From assembly GCA_052117605.1 (NCBI GenBank), contig JBQKIT010000018.1: a stretch of DNA of 58,319 bases, one strand, 5' to 3'. Below the pieces are notes generated by a model, which saw only the letters and a program-made list of their open reading frames with translations, had not been told where the DNA came from and did not search any database. Position numbers and translations under genes: made by a program. This document shows, in pieces, positions 1-8,773 of this stretch (position 1 is its first letter; every line of letters starts with the position of its first letter). Source of the DNA: CAG-791 sp000431495 (GTDB lineage: Bacteria > Bacillota > Clostridia > Lachnospirales > Lachnospiraceae).

Positions 1-54
1 ATCTTCAACTGCCTTTATCTTGAGTACTGGGTCTATCTTACTTTTCCTGGACAT
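1..54 (-). CDS. Transposase-like HTH protein, N-terminal 18 codons only (cut by window edge)
   Basis: Read leftward from an ATG at 54-52, the frame stays open to base 1 and gives MSRKSKIDPVLKIKAVED. Family knowledge: this kind of basic start is common in the helix-turn-helix OrfA of IS3/IS150-type transposases, where the HTH follows directly. A run of five G (complement of 63-67) sits 8 bases upstream as ribosome binding site. About 10 bases further upstream lies an imperfect inverted repeat (62-73 and 92-103). With only 18 residues visible, the family is a guess and the rest of the gene lies outside the window. Confidence 0.4.
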   Translation of the reverse strand, partial: MSRKSKIDPVLKIKAVED

Positions 55-61
55 AACAATA

Positions 62-103
62 CCCCCAAGTAGGTTTCATTTTTCAATGTCCTACTTAGGG
101 GTA
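62..103. repeat. Imperfect inverted repeat beside the transposase-like gene
   Basis: CCCC-c-AAGTAGG (62-73) pairs with CCTACTT-a-GGGG (92-103) with one mismatch and an 18-base spacer. It lies between the leftward transposase-like start and the pta promoter. It may be a hairpin in the transposase 5' region, part of an insertion-sequence end, or an insulator between the two transcription units. There is no T-run on either side, so a simple intrinsic terminator is unlikely. Confidence 0.4.
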
Positions 104-222
104 GCATATCAGATTCTTCCGGGATTTTTTGTATGAAAAAATGCTTTTTGTGCATGAAAGTGCAGAAATGTTTCGAAATGGATAAGTTTTCGGAATTGTT
201 AATTTATTGTCACAGTTTCATG

Positions 223-251
223 TTGCACGGCCTATGGCAGAACGATATAAT
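223..251 (+). promoter_or_regulatory. Promoter of pta-ackA
   Basis: TTGCAC (223-228), a 17-base spacer and a perfect TATAAT (246-251) lie about 100 bases ahead of the pta start. No competing element of this quality is seen in the 55-355 gap. Confidence 0.65.
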
Positions 252-264
252 GTAAACGCTTTCA
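250..264 (+). promoter_or_regulatory. cre box (CcpA site) overlapping the pta -10 element
   Basis: ATGTAAACGCTTTCA fits the catabolite-responsive-element consensus WTGNAANCGNWNNCW at every defined position. It begins on the last two bases of the TATAAT box and covers the expected transcription start. In Bacillus subtilis the pta and ackA cre sites lie upstream of the promoter and mediate activation. The placement here is the geometry of repression, so CcpA control may have opposite sign. The motif match is seen; the regulation is inferred. Confidence 0.65.
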
Positions 265-355
265 AGGGGAGGGGCATGGAAATGTCCCTTCCGAAAGTGA
301 TGTTTTTATGATGATTATAAGCGTTGCATGATGATTCATGAGGAGGATGAAGAAG

Positions 356-1363
356 ATGTCGTTTATTGATGGAATTAAGGAACGCGCCAAGAAGGATCTG
401 AAGACCATTGTACTGCCGGAGGCAGAGGATGAACGTACCATCCGTGCGGCGGCAGAGATCCTGAGCAAGAAGCTTGCGAAGCTGATCCTTCTTGGAAATC
501 CGGATCAGATCTATGCAGACGCCAAGGAGTACGGCGTACATGTCAGCGATGCCGTTATCGTTGACCCTCAGAACTGCGGCGAGAAGCTTGATGAGTATGC
601 AAATCTCCTGTATGAGCTCCGAAAGAACAAGGGAATGACTCCGGAAAAGGCAAGAGAAACCATCCTGAAGGACTACACAACGTTCGGTGTTCTGATGGTG
701 AAGAACAACGAGGCAGACGGTCTGGTTTCCGGCGCCTGCCACTCCACGGCAAACACACTTCGTCCGGCTCTTCAGATTCTTCGCACCGCTCCGGATGCCA
801 ATGAGGTTTCGGGCTTCTTCATTCTGGACGTACCAAACTGCGAGTACGGACATCACGGAACGTTTATCTTCGCGGATTCCGGACTGAATCAGGATCCGAC
901 CTCCGAGCAGCTGGCAGATATTGCCAATGCTTCCTACAAGAGCTATCTGCAGCTGGTTGCAGATGATCCGAAGGTTGCATTTATTTCGCACTCCACAAAG
1001 GGCTCTGCGAAGCACCCGTTGGTAGACAAGGTAGTAAATGCAGTCAATATTGCGCATGAGCAGTATCCGGACATGGTCTGCGACGGAGAGCTCCAGGTGG
1101 ATGCTGCAATCGTTCCCGAGGTGGCGGCCTCCAAGGCTCCCGGAAGCGAGGTTGCAGGACATGCCAATATCCTTGTTTTCCCGAATCTGGACTGCGGCAA
1201 CAATGCATACAAGCTGGTTCAGCGTCTTGCCAAGGCGGATGCATACGGACCGATGCTGCAGGGAATTGCAAAGCCGGTTAACGACCTGTCCCGCGGATGC
1301 TTCTGGCAGGATATTGTCGGTGTCGTAGCTCTGACTGCCGTTCAGGCACAGGCTCAGAGATAA
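356..1363 (+). CDS. pta: Phosphate acetyltransferase
   Basis: Cytosolic enzyme interconverting acetyl-CoA plus phosphate with acetyl phosphate plus CoA; with ackA it makes ATP and acetate. The 335-residue product is the short single-domain form typical of Bacillota, with the family stretches GLVSGACHSTANTLRP and the C-terminal GNILVFPNLDCGN-like segment (here HANILVFPNLDCGN). I chose the ATG at 356 because AGGAGG at 341-346 is nine bases ahead; two in-frame ATGs at 338 and 347 lie on top of or before that site. ackA follows after 48 bases. A promoter with a cre box lies upstream, pointing to control by carbon source. Confidence 0.95.
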   Translation: MSFIDGIKERAKKDLKTIVLPEAEDERTIRAAAEILSKKLAKLILLGNPDQIYADAKEYGVHVSDAVIVDPQNCGEKLDEYANLLYELRKNKGMTPEKARETILKDYTTFGVLMVKNNEADGLVSGACHSTANTLRPALQILRTAPDANEVSGFFILDVPNCEYGHHGTFIFADSGLNQDPTSEQLADIANASYKSYLQLVADDPKVAFISHSTKGSAKHPLVDKVVNAVNIAHEQYPDMVCDGELQVDAAIVPEVAASKAPGSEVAGHANILVFPNLDCGNNAYKLVQRLAKADAYGPMLQGIAKPVNDLSRGCFWQDIVGVVALTAVQAQAQR

Positions 1364-1411
1364 GTTAAGGGTTCAGATTGGCACAGCCATCTGCCTCGGA
1401 AAGGAACAGTC

Positions 1412-2623
1412 ATGAATATTCTTGTAATCAACTGCGGAAGCTCTTCACTTAAATTTCAGGTTATTGATACGGAGACCAGCGAGTGCATTGCGAAGGGAAT
1501 CTGCGAGCGTATCGGTATTGATGGTGTGATCACCTATGAAAATCTCCGCGTAAAGAGCGGCAAGATTAAGACAGAGACTCAGATTGAGGATCATAAGAAG
1601 GCAATCAGCCTGGTGCTGGATGCTCTGACCGATGCAGGAACCGGTGTGATCAAGTCGCTGAAGGAGATCGGCGCAGTCGGACACCGCATTGTTCACGGAG
1701 GAGAGAAGTTTACCAGGTCTGTGATCATCGATGAGGATGTCATTGATGCAATCCGTGAGGTTTCGGATCTGGCTCCTCTGCACAACCCGGCGAACCTGAC
1801 CGGAATTCTTGCCTGCAAGGCGCTGATGCCTGACACACCGATGGTTGCGGTTTTTGATACGGCCTTCCATCAGACCATGCCGGCCAAGGCATATATGTAT
1901 GCAATTCCGTGGAAGTACTATGATAAGTATAAGATTCGCCGCTATGGCTTCCATGGCACCTCTCACTCCTTCGTTTCCAAAGAGGTTGCGAAGTATCTCG
2001 GCAAGAAGCCGGAGGATCTTAAGACTATCGTCTGCCACCTTGGAAACGGTGCATCCGTCTCTGCGGTACAGTATGGCAAGTGCGTAGATACCTCCATGGG
2101 TCTGACTCCGCTTGAGGGTCTGATCATGGGAACACGTTCCGGAGATCTGGATCCTGCAGTGGTGGACTATATTGCAGGCAAGGAAGAAATCAGTGCATAT
2201 GAGGTGGATCAGATTCTGAACAAGGAATCCGGTGTATATGCTCTGTCCGGGGATCTTTCTTCTGACTTCCGTGATCTTTGGAAGGCGAAGCATGAAGGCA
2301 ACAAGAAGGCTGAGATTGCGCTGGAAGCATGGGCTTACCGCGTGGCAAAATATGTCGGCGCTTATGTTGCAGCAATGAACGGCGTAGATGTGATCTGCTT
2401 CACGGCAGGTGTCGGAGAGAATGACTGGGAAGCGAGAGCACTGGTTTATCATTATCTCGGATATCTCGGAATTGAGTTTGACGAAGAGAAGAACGCATCC
2501 ACGAGAGGAAAAATTGCAGAAATCTCCAGGCCCGGCTCCAGAGTAAAGGTTATGGTATTCCCGACCAACGAGGAGCTCGCGATTGCAAAAGAGACTTACG
2601 AGCTGGTAAACGGACAGGCATAA
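1412..2623 (+). CDS. ackA: Acetate kinase
   Basis: Second enzyme of the Pta-AckA pathway: acetyl phosphate plus ADP gives acetate plus ATP. The 403 residues match the usual length. Visible ASKHA-fold signatures are NCGSSSLKFQ near the N terminus (phosphate 1), GHRIVHGG, FDTAFHQTMP, the adenosine motif HLGNGASVSA and GTRSGDLDP. It lies 48 bases after pta and is presumably co-transcribed from the pta promoter. The next gene, rpmF, has its own consensus promoter, so the unit probably ends here although no clear terminator is seen. Confidence 0.96.
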   Translation: MNILVINCGSSSLKFQVIDTETSECIAKGICERIGIDGVITYENLRVKSGKIKTETQIEDHKKAISLVLDALTDAGTGVIKSLKEIGAVGHRIVHGGEKFTRSVIIDEDVIDAIREVSDLAPLHNPANLTGILACKALMPDTPMVAVFDTAFHQTMPAKAYMYAIPWKYYDKYKIRRYGFHGTSHSFVSKEVAKYLGKKPEDLKTIVCHLGNGASVSAVQYGKCVDTSMGLTPLEGLIMGTRSGDLDPAVVDYIAGKEEISAYEVDQILNKESGVYALSGDLSSDFRDLWKAKHEGNKKAEIALEAWAYRVAKYVGAYVAAMNGVDVICFTAGVGENDWEARALVYHYLGYLGIEFDEEKNASTRGKIAEISRPGSRVKVMVFPTNEELAIAKETYELVNGQA

Positions 2624-2659
2624 AATGCGGAAGAGAACCGGTGATCGGACAGAAAGTGC

Positions 2660-2688
2660 TTGACAAGTACTTTGCATCACCATATAAT
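2660..2688 (+). promoter_or_regulatory. Consensus promoter of rpmF
   Basis: TTGACA (2660-2665), 17 bases, TATAAT (2683-2688): both boxes match the SigA consensus exactly, 48 bases before the rpmF ATG. This is the strongest promoter by sequence in the window. Confidence 0.85.
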
Positions 2689-2735
2689 CTGTTTTGCGTG
2701 TTCGAAGAATTACGAAGAGTAAGGAGGTGGTACTG

Positions 2736-2918
2736 ATGTCAATTTGCCCTAAGAACAAGTCTTCCAGAAGCCACAGAGATAAGAGAAGAGCTAACTGGAA
2801 AATGTCGGCTCCGACTCTTGTTAAGTGCAGCAAGTGCGGCGCATTAATGATGCCTCACAGAGTCTGCAAGAACTGCGGTTCTTACAATAAGAAAGAGATC
2901 ATTAAGACAGAGGCTTGA
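2736..2918 (+). CDS. rpmF: Ribosomal protein bL32
   Basis: 60-residue 50S subunit protein. It has the basic RSHRDKRRANW stretch and a zinc knuckle made of two Cys pairs (CSKCG and CKNCG). The ATG at 2736 follows AAGGAGG at 2721-2727; an upstream in-frame start at 2694 would lie right after the -10 box and has no ribosome binding site. In many Bacillota a YceD/DUF177 gene precedes rpmF; here rpmF follows ackA directly with its own promoter and terminator, so it looks monocistronic. Confidence 0.93.
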   Translation: MSICPKNKSSRSHRDKRRANWKMSAPTLVKCSKCGALMMPHRVCKNCGSYNKKEIIKTEA

Positions 2919-2939
2919 TGTTTGTACATCGAAACTTCG

Positions 2940-2974
2940 ACCCGGTATGGCCAAGGCTGTACCGGGTTTTCTCG
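2940..2974 (+). terminator. Intrinsic terminator after rpmF
   Basis: ACCCGGTATGGCC pairs with GGCTGTACCGGGT (2940-2967), 13 base pairs with two G-U pairs and a tiny loop, followed by TTTTCTC. It is placed 21 bases after the rpmF stop. Confidence 0.8.
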
Positions 2975-2980
2975 TGTTTG

Positions 2981-3009
2981 TTGCAAACTGCAGTCATCTT
3001 TTGTATCAT
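2981..3009 (+). promoter_or_regulatory. Probable promoter of plsX-acpP
   Basis: TTGCAA (2981-2986), 17 bases, TATCAT (3004-3009), located between the rpmF terminator and plsX. I looked for a FapR-type operator and saw none. Confidence 0.5.
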
Positions 3010-3102
3010 GTAGTAATGTTCAGCATTGTGGCTTTTTGTGAAAAGAGCTGTATGTCAGGGAACATCTGCTGAATAATTAAGAACGGAAAAAGGCTGGTGA
3101 AT

Positions 3103-4134
3103 ATGGCTGAGTATGTAAGAGTAGCAATAGATGCCATGGGAGGCGACAATGCTCCTTTGGAAATCGTAAAGGGAGCAGTCTGCGCGGTCAATGCGAACAG
3201 TCAGGTCCGGGTTCTGCTTCTGGGAGATGAGACGGCGGTTCGAACGGAGCTGGCCAGATACAGCTATCCGGAGGATCGCGTCGAAGTCATTCCTACCACA
3301 GAGGTGATTGAGATGGCAGAGCCTCCGGTCAATGCGATCCGGATGAAGAGAGATTCCTCCATTGTGCGCGGCATGAAGATGGTGCACGACGGAGAAGCGG
3401 ATGCCTTTGTGACAGCCGGATCCTCGGGAGCTACGCTGGTCGGAGGGCAGATCATTGTCGGCAGGATCAAGGGAATTGAGAGACCGCCGCTTGCGCCGCT
3501 TCTGCCGACGGCAAAGGGCCCTGTTCTTCTGATTGACTGCGGCGCGAACGTCGATGCGAGAGCATCTCAGCTTGTGCAGTTTGCGCAGATGGGTTCCATT
3601 TACATGGAGAACGTAATCGGAATCCGGAATCCTCGTGTTGCGCTGTTTAATATCGGCGCTGAGGAGGAGAAGGGCAATGCACTGGTAAAGGAAACCTATC
3701 CGCTTCTGAAGGCACTGGACAACATTCATTTTGTCGGCAATATCGAAGCCAGAGAGATTCCGGCCGGCGCAGCAGACGTGGTTGTCTGTGATGCGTTTAC
3801 CGGAAATGCAATTCTGAAGATGTATGAGGGCGTGGCTTCCACACTTCTTGGTGAGATCAAGGGAGCCCTGATGTCGAGCCTGGCAGGCAAGATCGGAGGA
3901 CTCCTCATCAAGCCTTCGCTGAAATCTGTGCTGAAGAAGTTCAGCGTCAGCACCTATGGCGGTGCACCGCTTCTGGGACTTCGGGGACTTGTTGTGAAGA
4001 CCCATGGAAATTCAAAGGCAATTGAGATTCAGCACTCGATCGAGCAGTGCGTGACCTTCCAGCAGGCGGGAATCAACGAGCAGTTCAAGGACAGGATGCA
4101 TCTGGTTGACCGGACAAAGAGCAGCCAGGAATAA
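3103..4134 (+). CDS. plsX: Phosphate acyltransferase PlsX
   Basis: Converts acyl-ACP plus phosphate to acyl phosphate for the PlsY-dependent first step of phospholipid synthesis; a peripheral membrane enzyme. 343 residues, the usual size, beginning with the signature DAMGGDNAPLEIVKGA. The ATG at 3103 has an AAAAAGG ribosome binding site at good distance, while a GTG two codons upstream is too close to it. acpP follows after 33 bases. The classical fabD and fabG genes between plsX and acpP are absent here. Confidence 0.94.
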   Translation: MAEYVRVAIDAMGGDNAPLEIVKGAVCAVNANSQVRVLLLGDETAVRTELARYSYPEDRVEVIPTTEVIEMAEPPVNAIRMKRDSSIVRGMKMVHDGEADAFVTAGSSGATLVGGQIIVGRIKGIERPPLAPLLPTAKGPVLLIDCGANVDARASQLVQFAQMGSIYMENVIGIRNPRVALFNIGAEEEKGNALVKETYPLLKALDNIHFVGNIEAREIPAGAADVVVCDAFTGNAILKMYEGVASTLLGEIKGALMSSLAGKIGGLLIKPSLKSVLKKFSVSTYGGAPLLGLRGLVVKTHGNSKAIEIQHSIEQCVTFQQAGINEQFKDRMHLVDRTKSSQE

Positions 4135-4167
4135 TCGATTACTTAAATATAAGGGGGATCTAAGAAC

Positions 4168-4413
4168 ATGAATGAGGATATGAACAAGCTGAAAACCATT
4201 ATTGCGGATGTGCTGAATGTGGACCCGAATGAGATCACAGCCGACACAACCTTTACGGATGATCTGGGTGCGGATTCACTGGATCTGTATCAGATTCTGA
4301 TGGGCATTGAGGAAGAATACGGAATCAAGGTTCCGCAGGAGAAGGCAGAGAGCATTTCGACGGTTGGCGAGGCACTGGAGCTGATCCGGAAGGCTACCGG
4401 AGATTTGGATTGA
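4168..4413 (+). CDS. acpP: Acyl carrier protein
   Basis: 81-residue acidic helical protein carrying growing acyl chains. The phosphopantetheine attachment site is Ser37 in DDLGADSLDL. AGGGGGATC precedes the ATG. It sits between plsX (which consumes acyl-ACP) and rnc, the conserved Bacillota order. Confidence 0.95.
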   Translation: MNEDMNKLKTIIADVLNVDPNEITADTTFTDDLGADSLDLYQILMGIEEEYGIKVPQEKAESISTVGEALELIRKATGDLD

Positions 4414-4429
4414 ACGGAGACAGAAACGG

Positions 4430-5137
4430 ATGACGGAAATGGTGAGACCGGATACCGGTGAACTGGAAAGCAGGATCGGATATACTTTTCAGGACCGGTA
4501 TCTGCTTGAGTGTGCCTTGACGCATACCTCCTATGCCAATGAGCAGCGTATTCGCAGATACGAGGATTATGAGCGGCTGGAATTTCTGGGCGATGCAGTT
4601 CTGGAGATGGTTTCCAGTGAATTCCTGTATGAGAAATATCCGAAGAAGCGGGAAGGCGAGCTGACAAAGATCCGGGCCTCCCTTGTCTGTGAGCCGGCGC
4701 TGGCATTCTGCGCCAGAGATATTGATCTGGAGCGCTTTATCCGCCTTGGAAAGGGCGAGGAGGCAGGAGGCGGTCGCGGCAAGGATTCCATTACCTCCGA
4801 TGTCATGGAGGCGGTGATCGGTGCCATGTATCTGGACAGCAGGGATGTGACGGTACCTCGCAATTTTATTCTGAAGTATGTGCTCTCCGATCTGGAGGGG
4901 AAGCTTCTGTTCTACGATGCGAAGTCCATTCTTCAGGAACGGTGCCAGAAGTCGGGCAAGACGGTATCCTATGAAATTCTGAACGAGGACGGGCCCTGCC
5001 ACGATAAAACCTACACCGCAGGTGTTCTGATTGCCGGAGAGGAGAAGGCCCGCGGAACCGGGCGTTCCAAGAAGGCGGCAGAGCAGGCAGCTGCTTATGC
5101 CGTGCTTGTAGACAGTGCACAGAAGAAAACGGTGTGA
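4430..5137 (+). CDS. rnc: Ribonuclease III
   Basis: Dimeric endonuclease cutting double-stranded RNA, used in rRNA and mRNA processing. 235 residues: an N-terminal nuclease domain with the signature ERLEFLGDAVLE (about 48-59) and the second acidic cluster in SDVMEAVIGAMYLD, then a C-terminal dsRNA-binding domain (from about 158, ending in KKAAEQAAAYAVL). It starts 16 bases after acpP and is followed by smc after 33 bases, as in Bacillus. Confidence 0.95.
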   Translation: MTEMVRPDTGELESRIGYTFQDRYLLECALTHTSYANEQRIRRYEDYERLEFLGDAVLEMVSSEFLYEKYPKKREGELTKIRASLVCEPALAFCARDIDLERFIRLGKGEEAGGGRGKDSITSDVMEAVIGAMYLDSRDVTVPRNFILKYVLSDLEGKLLFYDAKSILQERCQKSGKTVSYEILNEDGPCHDKTYTAGVLIAGEEKARGTGRSKKAAEQAAAYAVLVDSAQKKTV

Positions 5138-5170
5138 AGATAACCGGGATTTTTTGCTACAAGGTGACGA

Positions 5171-8100
5171 ATGTATTTAAAAAGTATTGAGATTCAGGGC
5201 TTTAAGTCTTTTGCAAACAAAATCAAGCTGGAATTCCATAACGGCTTTACGGCGATTGTGGGACCGAACGGCTCCGGGAAATCCAATGTTGCCGATGCGG
5301 TGCGCTGGGTGCTCGGAGAGCAGAGGGTCAAGCAGCTGCGCGGAGGCTCCATGCAGGATGTTATTTTTGCGGGAACCGAGCTGCGGAAACCGCTGTCCAG
5401 TGCATATGTAGCCATTACCTTCGACAACTCGGATCATAAGCTCCCTGTAGACTATCAGGAAGTGACGGTCGCGAGAAGACTTTACCGGAGCGGCGAGAGT
5501 GAATATCTCCTGAACAATGTGCAGGTGCGCCTGCGCGATGTACAGGAGCTGTTTTATGATACCGGTATCGGCAAGGAAGGCTATTCCATCATCGGACAGG
5601 GTCAGATCGAGAAGATCCTTTCCGACAAGCCGGAGGACCGACGGGAGCTGTTTGACGAGGCTGCAGGAATTGTAAAATTCAAGCGCCGTAAGGAGCTGTC
5701 CGTCAAGAAGCTTGAAAATGAAAAGTCGAATCTGATCCGTGTCAATGACATTCTGACAGAGCTGGAGCGCCAGGTCGGTCCTTTGGAGAAGCAGTCCGAA
5801 AAGGCTCAGATTTATCTGAAAGCGCATGAAGAACTGAAGAATCTGGATGTCAATCTCTTCCTGATGCAGAACGGGGAGACCATGTCCCAGCTCGAGGATC
5901 TGAAGGAGAAGCTTGGCATTGCACAGGACGATCTGAATCGTACGTCTGAGGAATACGAGGAGACGAAGAATTCCTACGAGCAGCTCGGAGGAGAGCTGGA
6001 GGAGCTGGATCAGACGATCGAGAATGCCCGCAATGAGATCGCCCGCAGCAATGTGGTTTCCAATCAGCTGGAAACCCAGGTTAAGGTGGCGGAGGAGTCT
6101 ATTCGCTCCATGAGCGGAAATGCCGAGCATTTCCATACGCGCGAGGAATCGGTCCGGGGCGAGATTGACGAGAAACAGAAGGAACGGGCACGGATTGCCG
6201 AAGGAAAATCCGGTATCGACGAGGAGATGTCGGCGCTGGACCGGAACCGAAAAGCGGCACAGACGGAGCTGGAGGAGCTGCAGGAAGAGCAGAGACAGCA
6301 AAGCGATGCCATTGACGAGAAGCGTTCTGCTTTGATGGATACGATTGCAAATCGGGGAACCATCAAGGCGAAGCTTGCTGCCATGACAACGCGCAGAGAA
6401 CAGATCGAGGTCAGAAAATCAGAGCTGACCTCCAGACTGGTCCGTGCGTCCAGCGATGAAGCGGAGCATGACCGTGAGCTGGAGCGTCTTCGCTCCGTCT
6501 TTGAGAAGGTTGCCGGTGAAGCGGCAGATCTTGGAGATCGCCAGAAGGTTCTGGAACAGAAGATTGCAGAGAAAAAGAGCGAGCTGTCTGCGGCGGATGA
6601 AAGGCTTCGCTCCACCGAGGTGGAATATCATCAGGAGAAGTCGAAGCTGGATGCTCTTGCGAACCTGACGGAGCGCTATGAGGGCTTTGGCGGCAGCGTC
6701 AAGCGTGTCATGGAGCAGAAGGATCGCGAGCCCGGTCTTATCGGTGTTGTTGCGGATCTTGTCAAGACAGAGCCGAAGTACGAGACAGCCATTGAGACAG
6801 CACTCGGCGGCAGCATCCAGAACATTGTGACGAACGATGAAGCTACGGCCAAGCGTATGATCGGCCTTCTGAAGAGAGAAAAGGCGGGACGTGCGACCTT
6901 TCTTCCGCTTACTGCCATCCGGAACAGTCAGGGCTTCAATATGATGGGAGCGCTCAAGGAGCGCGGCGTCGTAGGGCTCGCAGATACGCTGGTACATACG
7001 GCGCCGGAGTACCGGGATGTGGCCCGTTCGCTTCTTGGCAGGGTTCTTGTGGTAGATCAGTACGATCATGCGGTTGAAATTTCCAGGAAATATCAGCAGA
7101 AGATCCGTATGGTAACCCTTGAGGGCGAAATGTTCATGCCGGGCGGAGCGATCAGCGGAGGCATGTTCCGCAGCAGCTCCAATCTGCTGGGACGTCGCCG
7201 TGAAATCACGGAGCTGGAGAAGCGCACAAAGGAGCTGAAGGCTTCCATGGAGAAGCTGGAGGAGAGCATTTCCTCCTGCAAGGAAGAGAGAAACCGGATG
7301 CGGGCCGAGCAGGAAACCATCCGTGTGCAGCTTCAGGCGAAGTTCATCGAGCAGAATACCGCGAGAATGAACATCAATGCCGAGGAAGAACGGAAGAAGG
7401 AATCGGCGGAAGGCTATGATGCTCTTCGGGAAGAGAATGCGTCCATTGAAGAGAAGAAGCATGACCTCGATCTTGAGGAAGCGGCAATCCGCGATGAGCT
7501 GGCAAATTCCGAGAAGCTGGAGGCAGAGAACAACGCGTCCGTTGAGGAAATGACGAAAAAGCTGGCAGAGCTTCGTCTTCACGAGGATGAGAAGCAGGCG
7601 GTTGTCCAGAAGTGGGATGTTGAGATCCAGAAGAAGCGCCAGAAGCAGGAATTTGAGGAGCAGGAGCTTGCACGTGTGGACAGCGAGCTAAGCCGCCTGT
7701 CCATGGAGCTGAATGAAATTCTGGAGAGCATCCGCCAGGGAACGGTGGCCATCGAAGATAAGAAGAAGAACATCGAAACGCTGAAGGAAACCATAGAGAG
7801 TGCTCGGGCCAATCTGGAAGAGAAGCAGTCCCTGCTTGAGGAGAGCCAGAAGAAGAAGGCGGAGCTTTCCGGCAAACAGAAGGAAAGCCTGAATGCGCGT
7901 GAAGCGCTTTCGGAAGAAAAGACCAGACTGGACAAGGAAGTGTTCCGTCTGGGAGAATTGAAAAAGAAATCCGAGGAAGCGATCGAACGGCAGATCAGCT
8001 ACCTTTGGAATGAATATGAGCTGACGCCTTCACAGGCGGCTGAAATGCGAAACGAGGACATGACCGATCTTCCCGGAATGAGAAGCCGGGCGGAGGAGCT

Positions 8101-8734
8101 GAAGAAACAGATTCGTTCTCTGGGAAATGTCAACGTCAATGCGATTCAGGAGTACCAGGAGGTGAAGGAACGGTATACCTTCCTGAAGAATCAGCATGAC
8201 GATCTGATTGCCGCAGCACAGTCGCTGGAGAAGATCATCGAGGAGCTGGACGTGCAGATGCGCAGGCAGTTCAAGACGCAGTTTGCAAGAATTCAGACGG
8301 AGTTTGACAAGGTATTCAAGCAGCTGTTCGGCGGCGGCTCCGGTAAGCTGGAGCTGATGGAGGATGCGGACATTCTGGAAGCAGGCGTTCGTGTGATCGC
8401 GCAGCCGCCGGGCAAGAAGCTCGTCAATATGATGCAGATGTCGGGCGGAGAGAAATCGCTTACGGCAATTTCACTTTTGTTTGCGATTCAGAATCTGAAG
8501 CCTTCGCCGTTTTGTCTTCTCGATGAGATCGAGGCTGCACTGGATGAGAACAATGTGGTGCGGTATGCGGACTATCTGCGTAAGCTCACGGACAATACAC
8601 AGTTTATTGTGATCACGCACCGCCGCGGAACGATGGACCGGGCGGACCGGCTGTACGGCATTACCATGCAGGAAAAGGGAGTTTCAACCCTGGTTTCTGT
8701 CAGCCTGATTGACGAGAAGGATCTGGCATCATAA
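5171..8734 (+). CDS. smc: Chromosome segregation ATPase SMC
   Basis: Core of the condensin-like SMC-ScpAB complex that compacts and separates chromosomes. 1187 residues, standard length. The Walker A GPNGSGKSNVADA lies near residue 32. Two long coiled-coil arms (about 170-500 and 670-1010) flank a hinge (about 515-660, with GFGGSVKRVM and LIGVVADLV). The C-terminal head carries the signature MSGGEKSLTA and Walker B FCLLDEIEAALDE. ftsY follows 39 bases downstream, an arrangement known from Bacillus. Confidence 0.97.
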   Translation: MYLKSIEIQGFKSFANKIKLEFHNGFTAIVGPNGSGKSNVADAVRWVLGEQRVKQLRGGSMQDVIFAGTELRKPLSSAYVAITFDNSDHKLPVDYQEVTVARRLYRSGESEYLLNNVQVRLRDVQELFYDTGIGKEGYSIIGQGQIEKILSDKPEDRRELFDEAAGIVKFKRRKELSVKKLENEKSNLIRVNDILTELERQVGPLEKQSEKAQIYLKAHEELKNLDVNLFLMQNGETMSQLEDLKEKLGIAQDDLNRTSEEYEETKNSYEQLGGELEELDQTIENARNEIARSNVVSNQLETQVKVAEESIRSMSGNAEHFHTREESVRGEIDEKQKERARIAEGKSGIDEEMSALDRNRKAAQTELEELQEEQRQQSDAIDEKRSALMDTIANRGTIKAKLAAMTTRREQIEVRKSELTSRLVRASSDEAEHDRELERLRSVFEKVAGEAADLGDRQKVLEQKIAEKKSELSAADERLRSTEVEYHQEKSKLDALANLTERYEGFGGSVKRVMEQKDREPGLIGVVADLVKTEPKYETAIETALGGSIQNIVTNDEATAKRMIGLLKREKAGRATFLPLTAIRNSQGFNMMGALKERGVVGLADTLVHTAPEYRDVARSLLGRVLVVDQYDHAVEISRKYQQKIRMVTLEGEMFMPGGAISGGMFRSSSNLLGRRREITELEKRTKELKASMEKLEESISSCKEERNRMRAEQETIRVQLQAKFIEQNTARMNINAEEERKKESAEGYDALREENASIEEKKHDLDLEEAAIRDELANSEKLEAENNASVEEMTKKLAELRLHEDEKQAVVQKWDVEIQKKRQKQEFEEQELARVDSELSRLSMELNEILESIRQGTVAIEDKKKNIETLKETIESARANLEEKQSLLEESQKKKAELSGKQKESLNAREALSEEKTRLDKEVFRLGELKKKSEEAIERQISYLWNEYELTPSQAAEMRNEDMTDLPGMRSRAEELKKQIRSLGNVNVNAIQEYQEVKERYTFLKNQHDDLIAAAQSLEKIIEELDVQMRRQFKTQFARIQTEFDKVFKQLFGGGSGKLELMEDADILEAGVRVIAQPPGKKLVNMMQMSGGEKSLTAISLLFAIQNLKPSPFCLLDEIEAALDENNVVRYADYLRKLTDNTQFIVITHRRGTMDRADRLYGITMQEKGVSTLVSVSLIDEKDLAS

Positions 8735-8773
8735 AGAAAAGCCGCAGGCTGCGGCAGGAAGGACAGAATTCGG

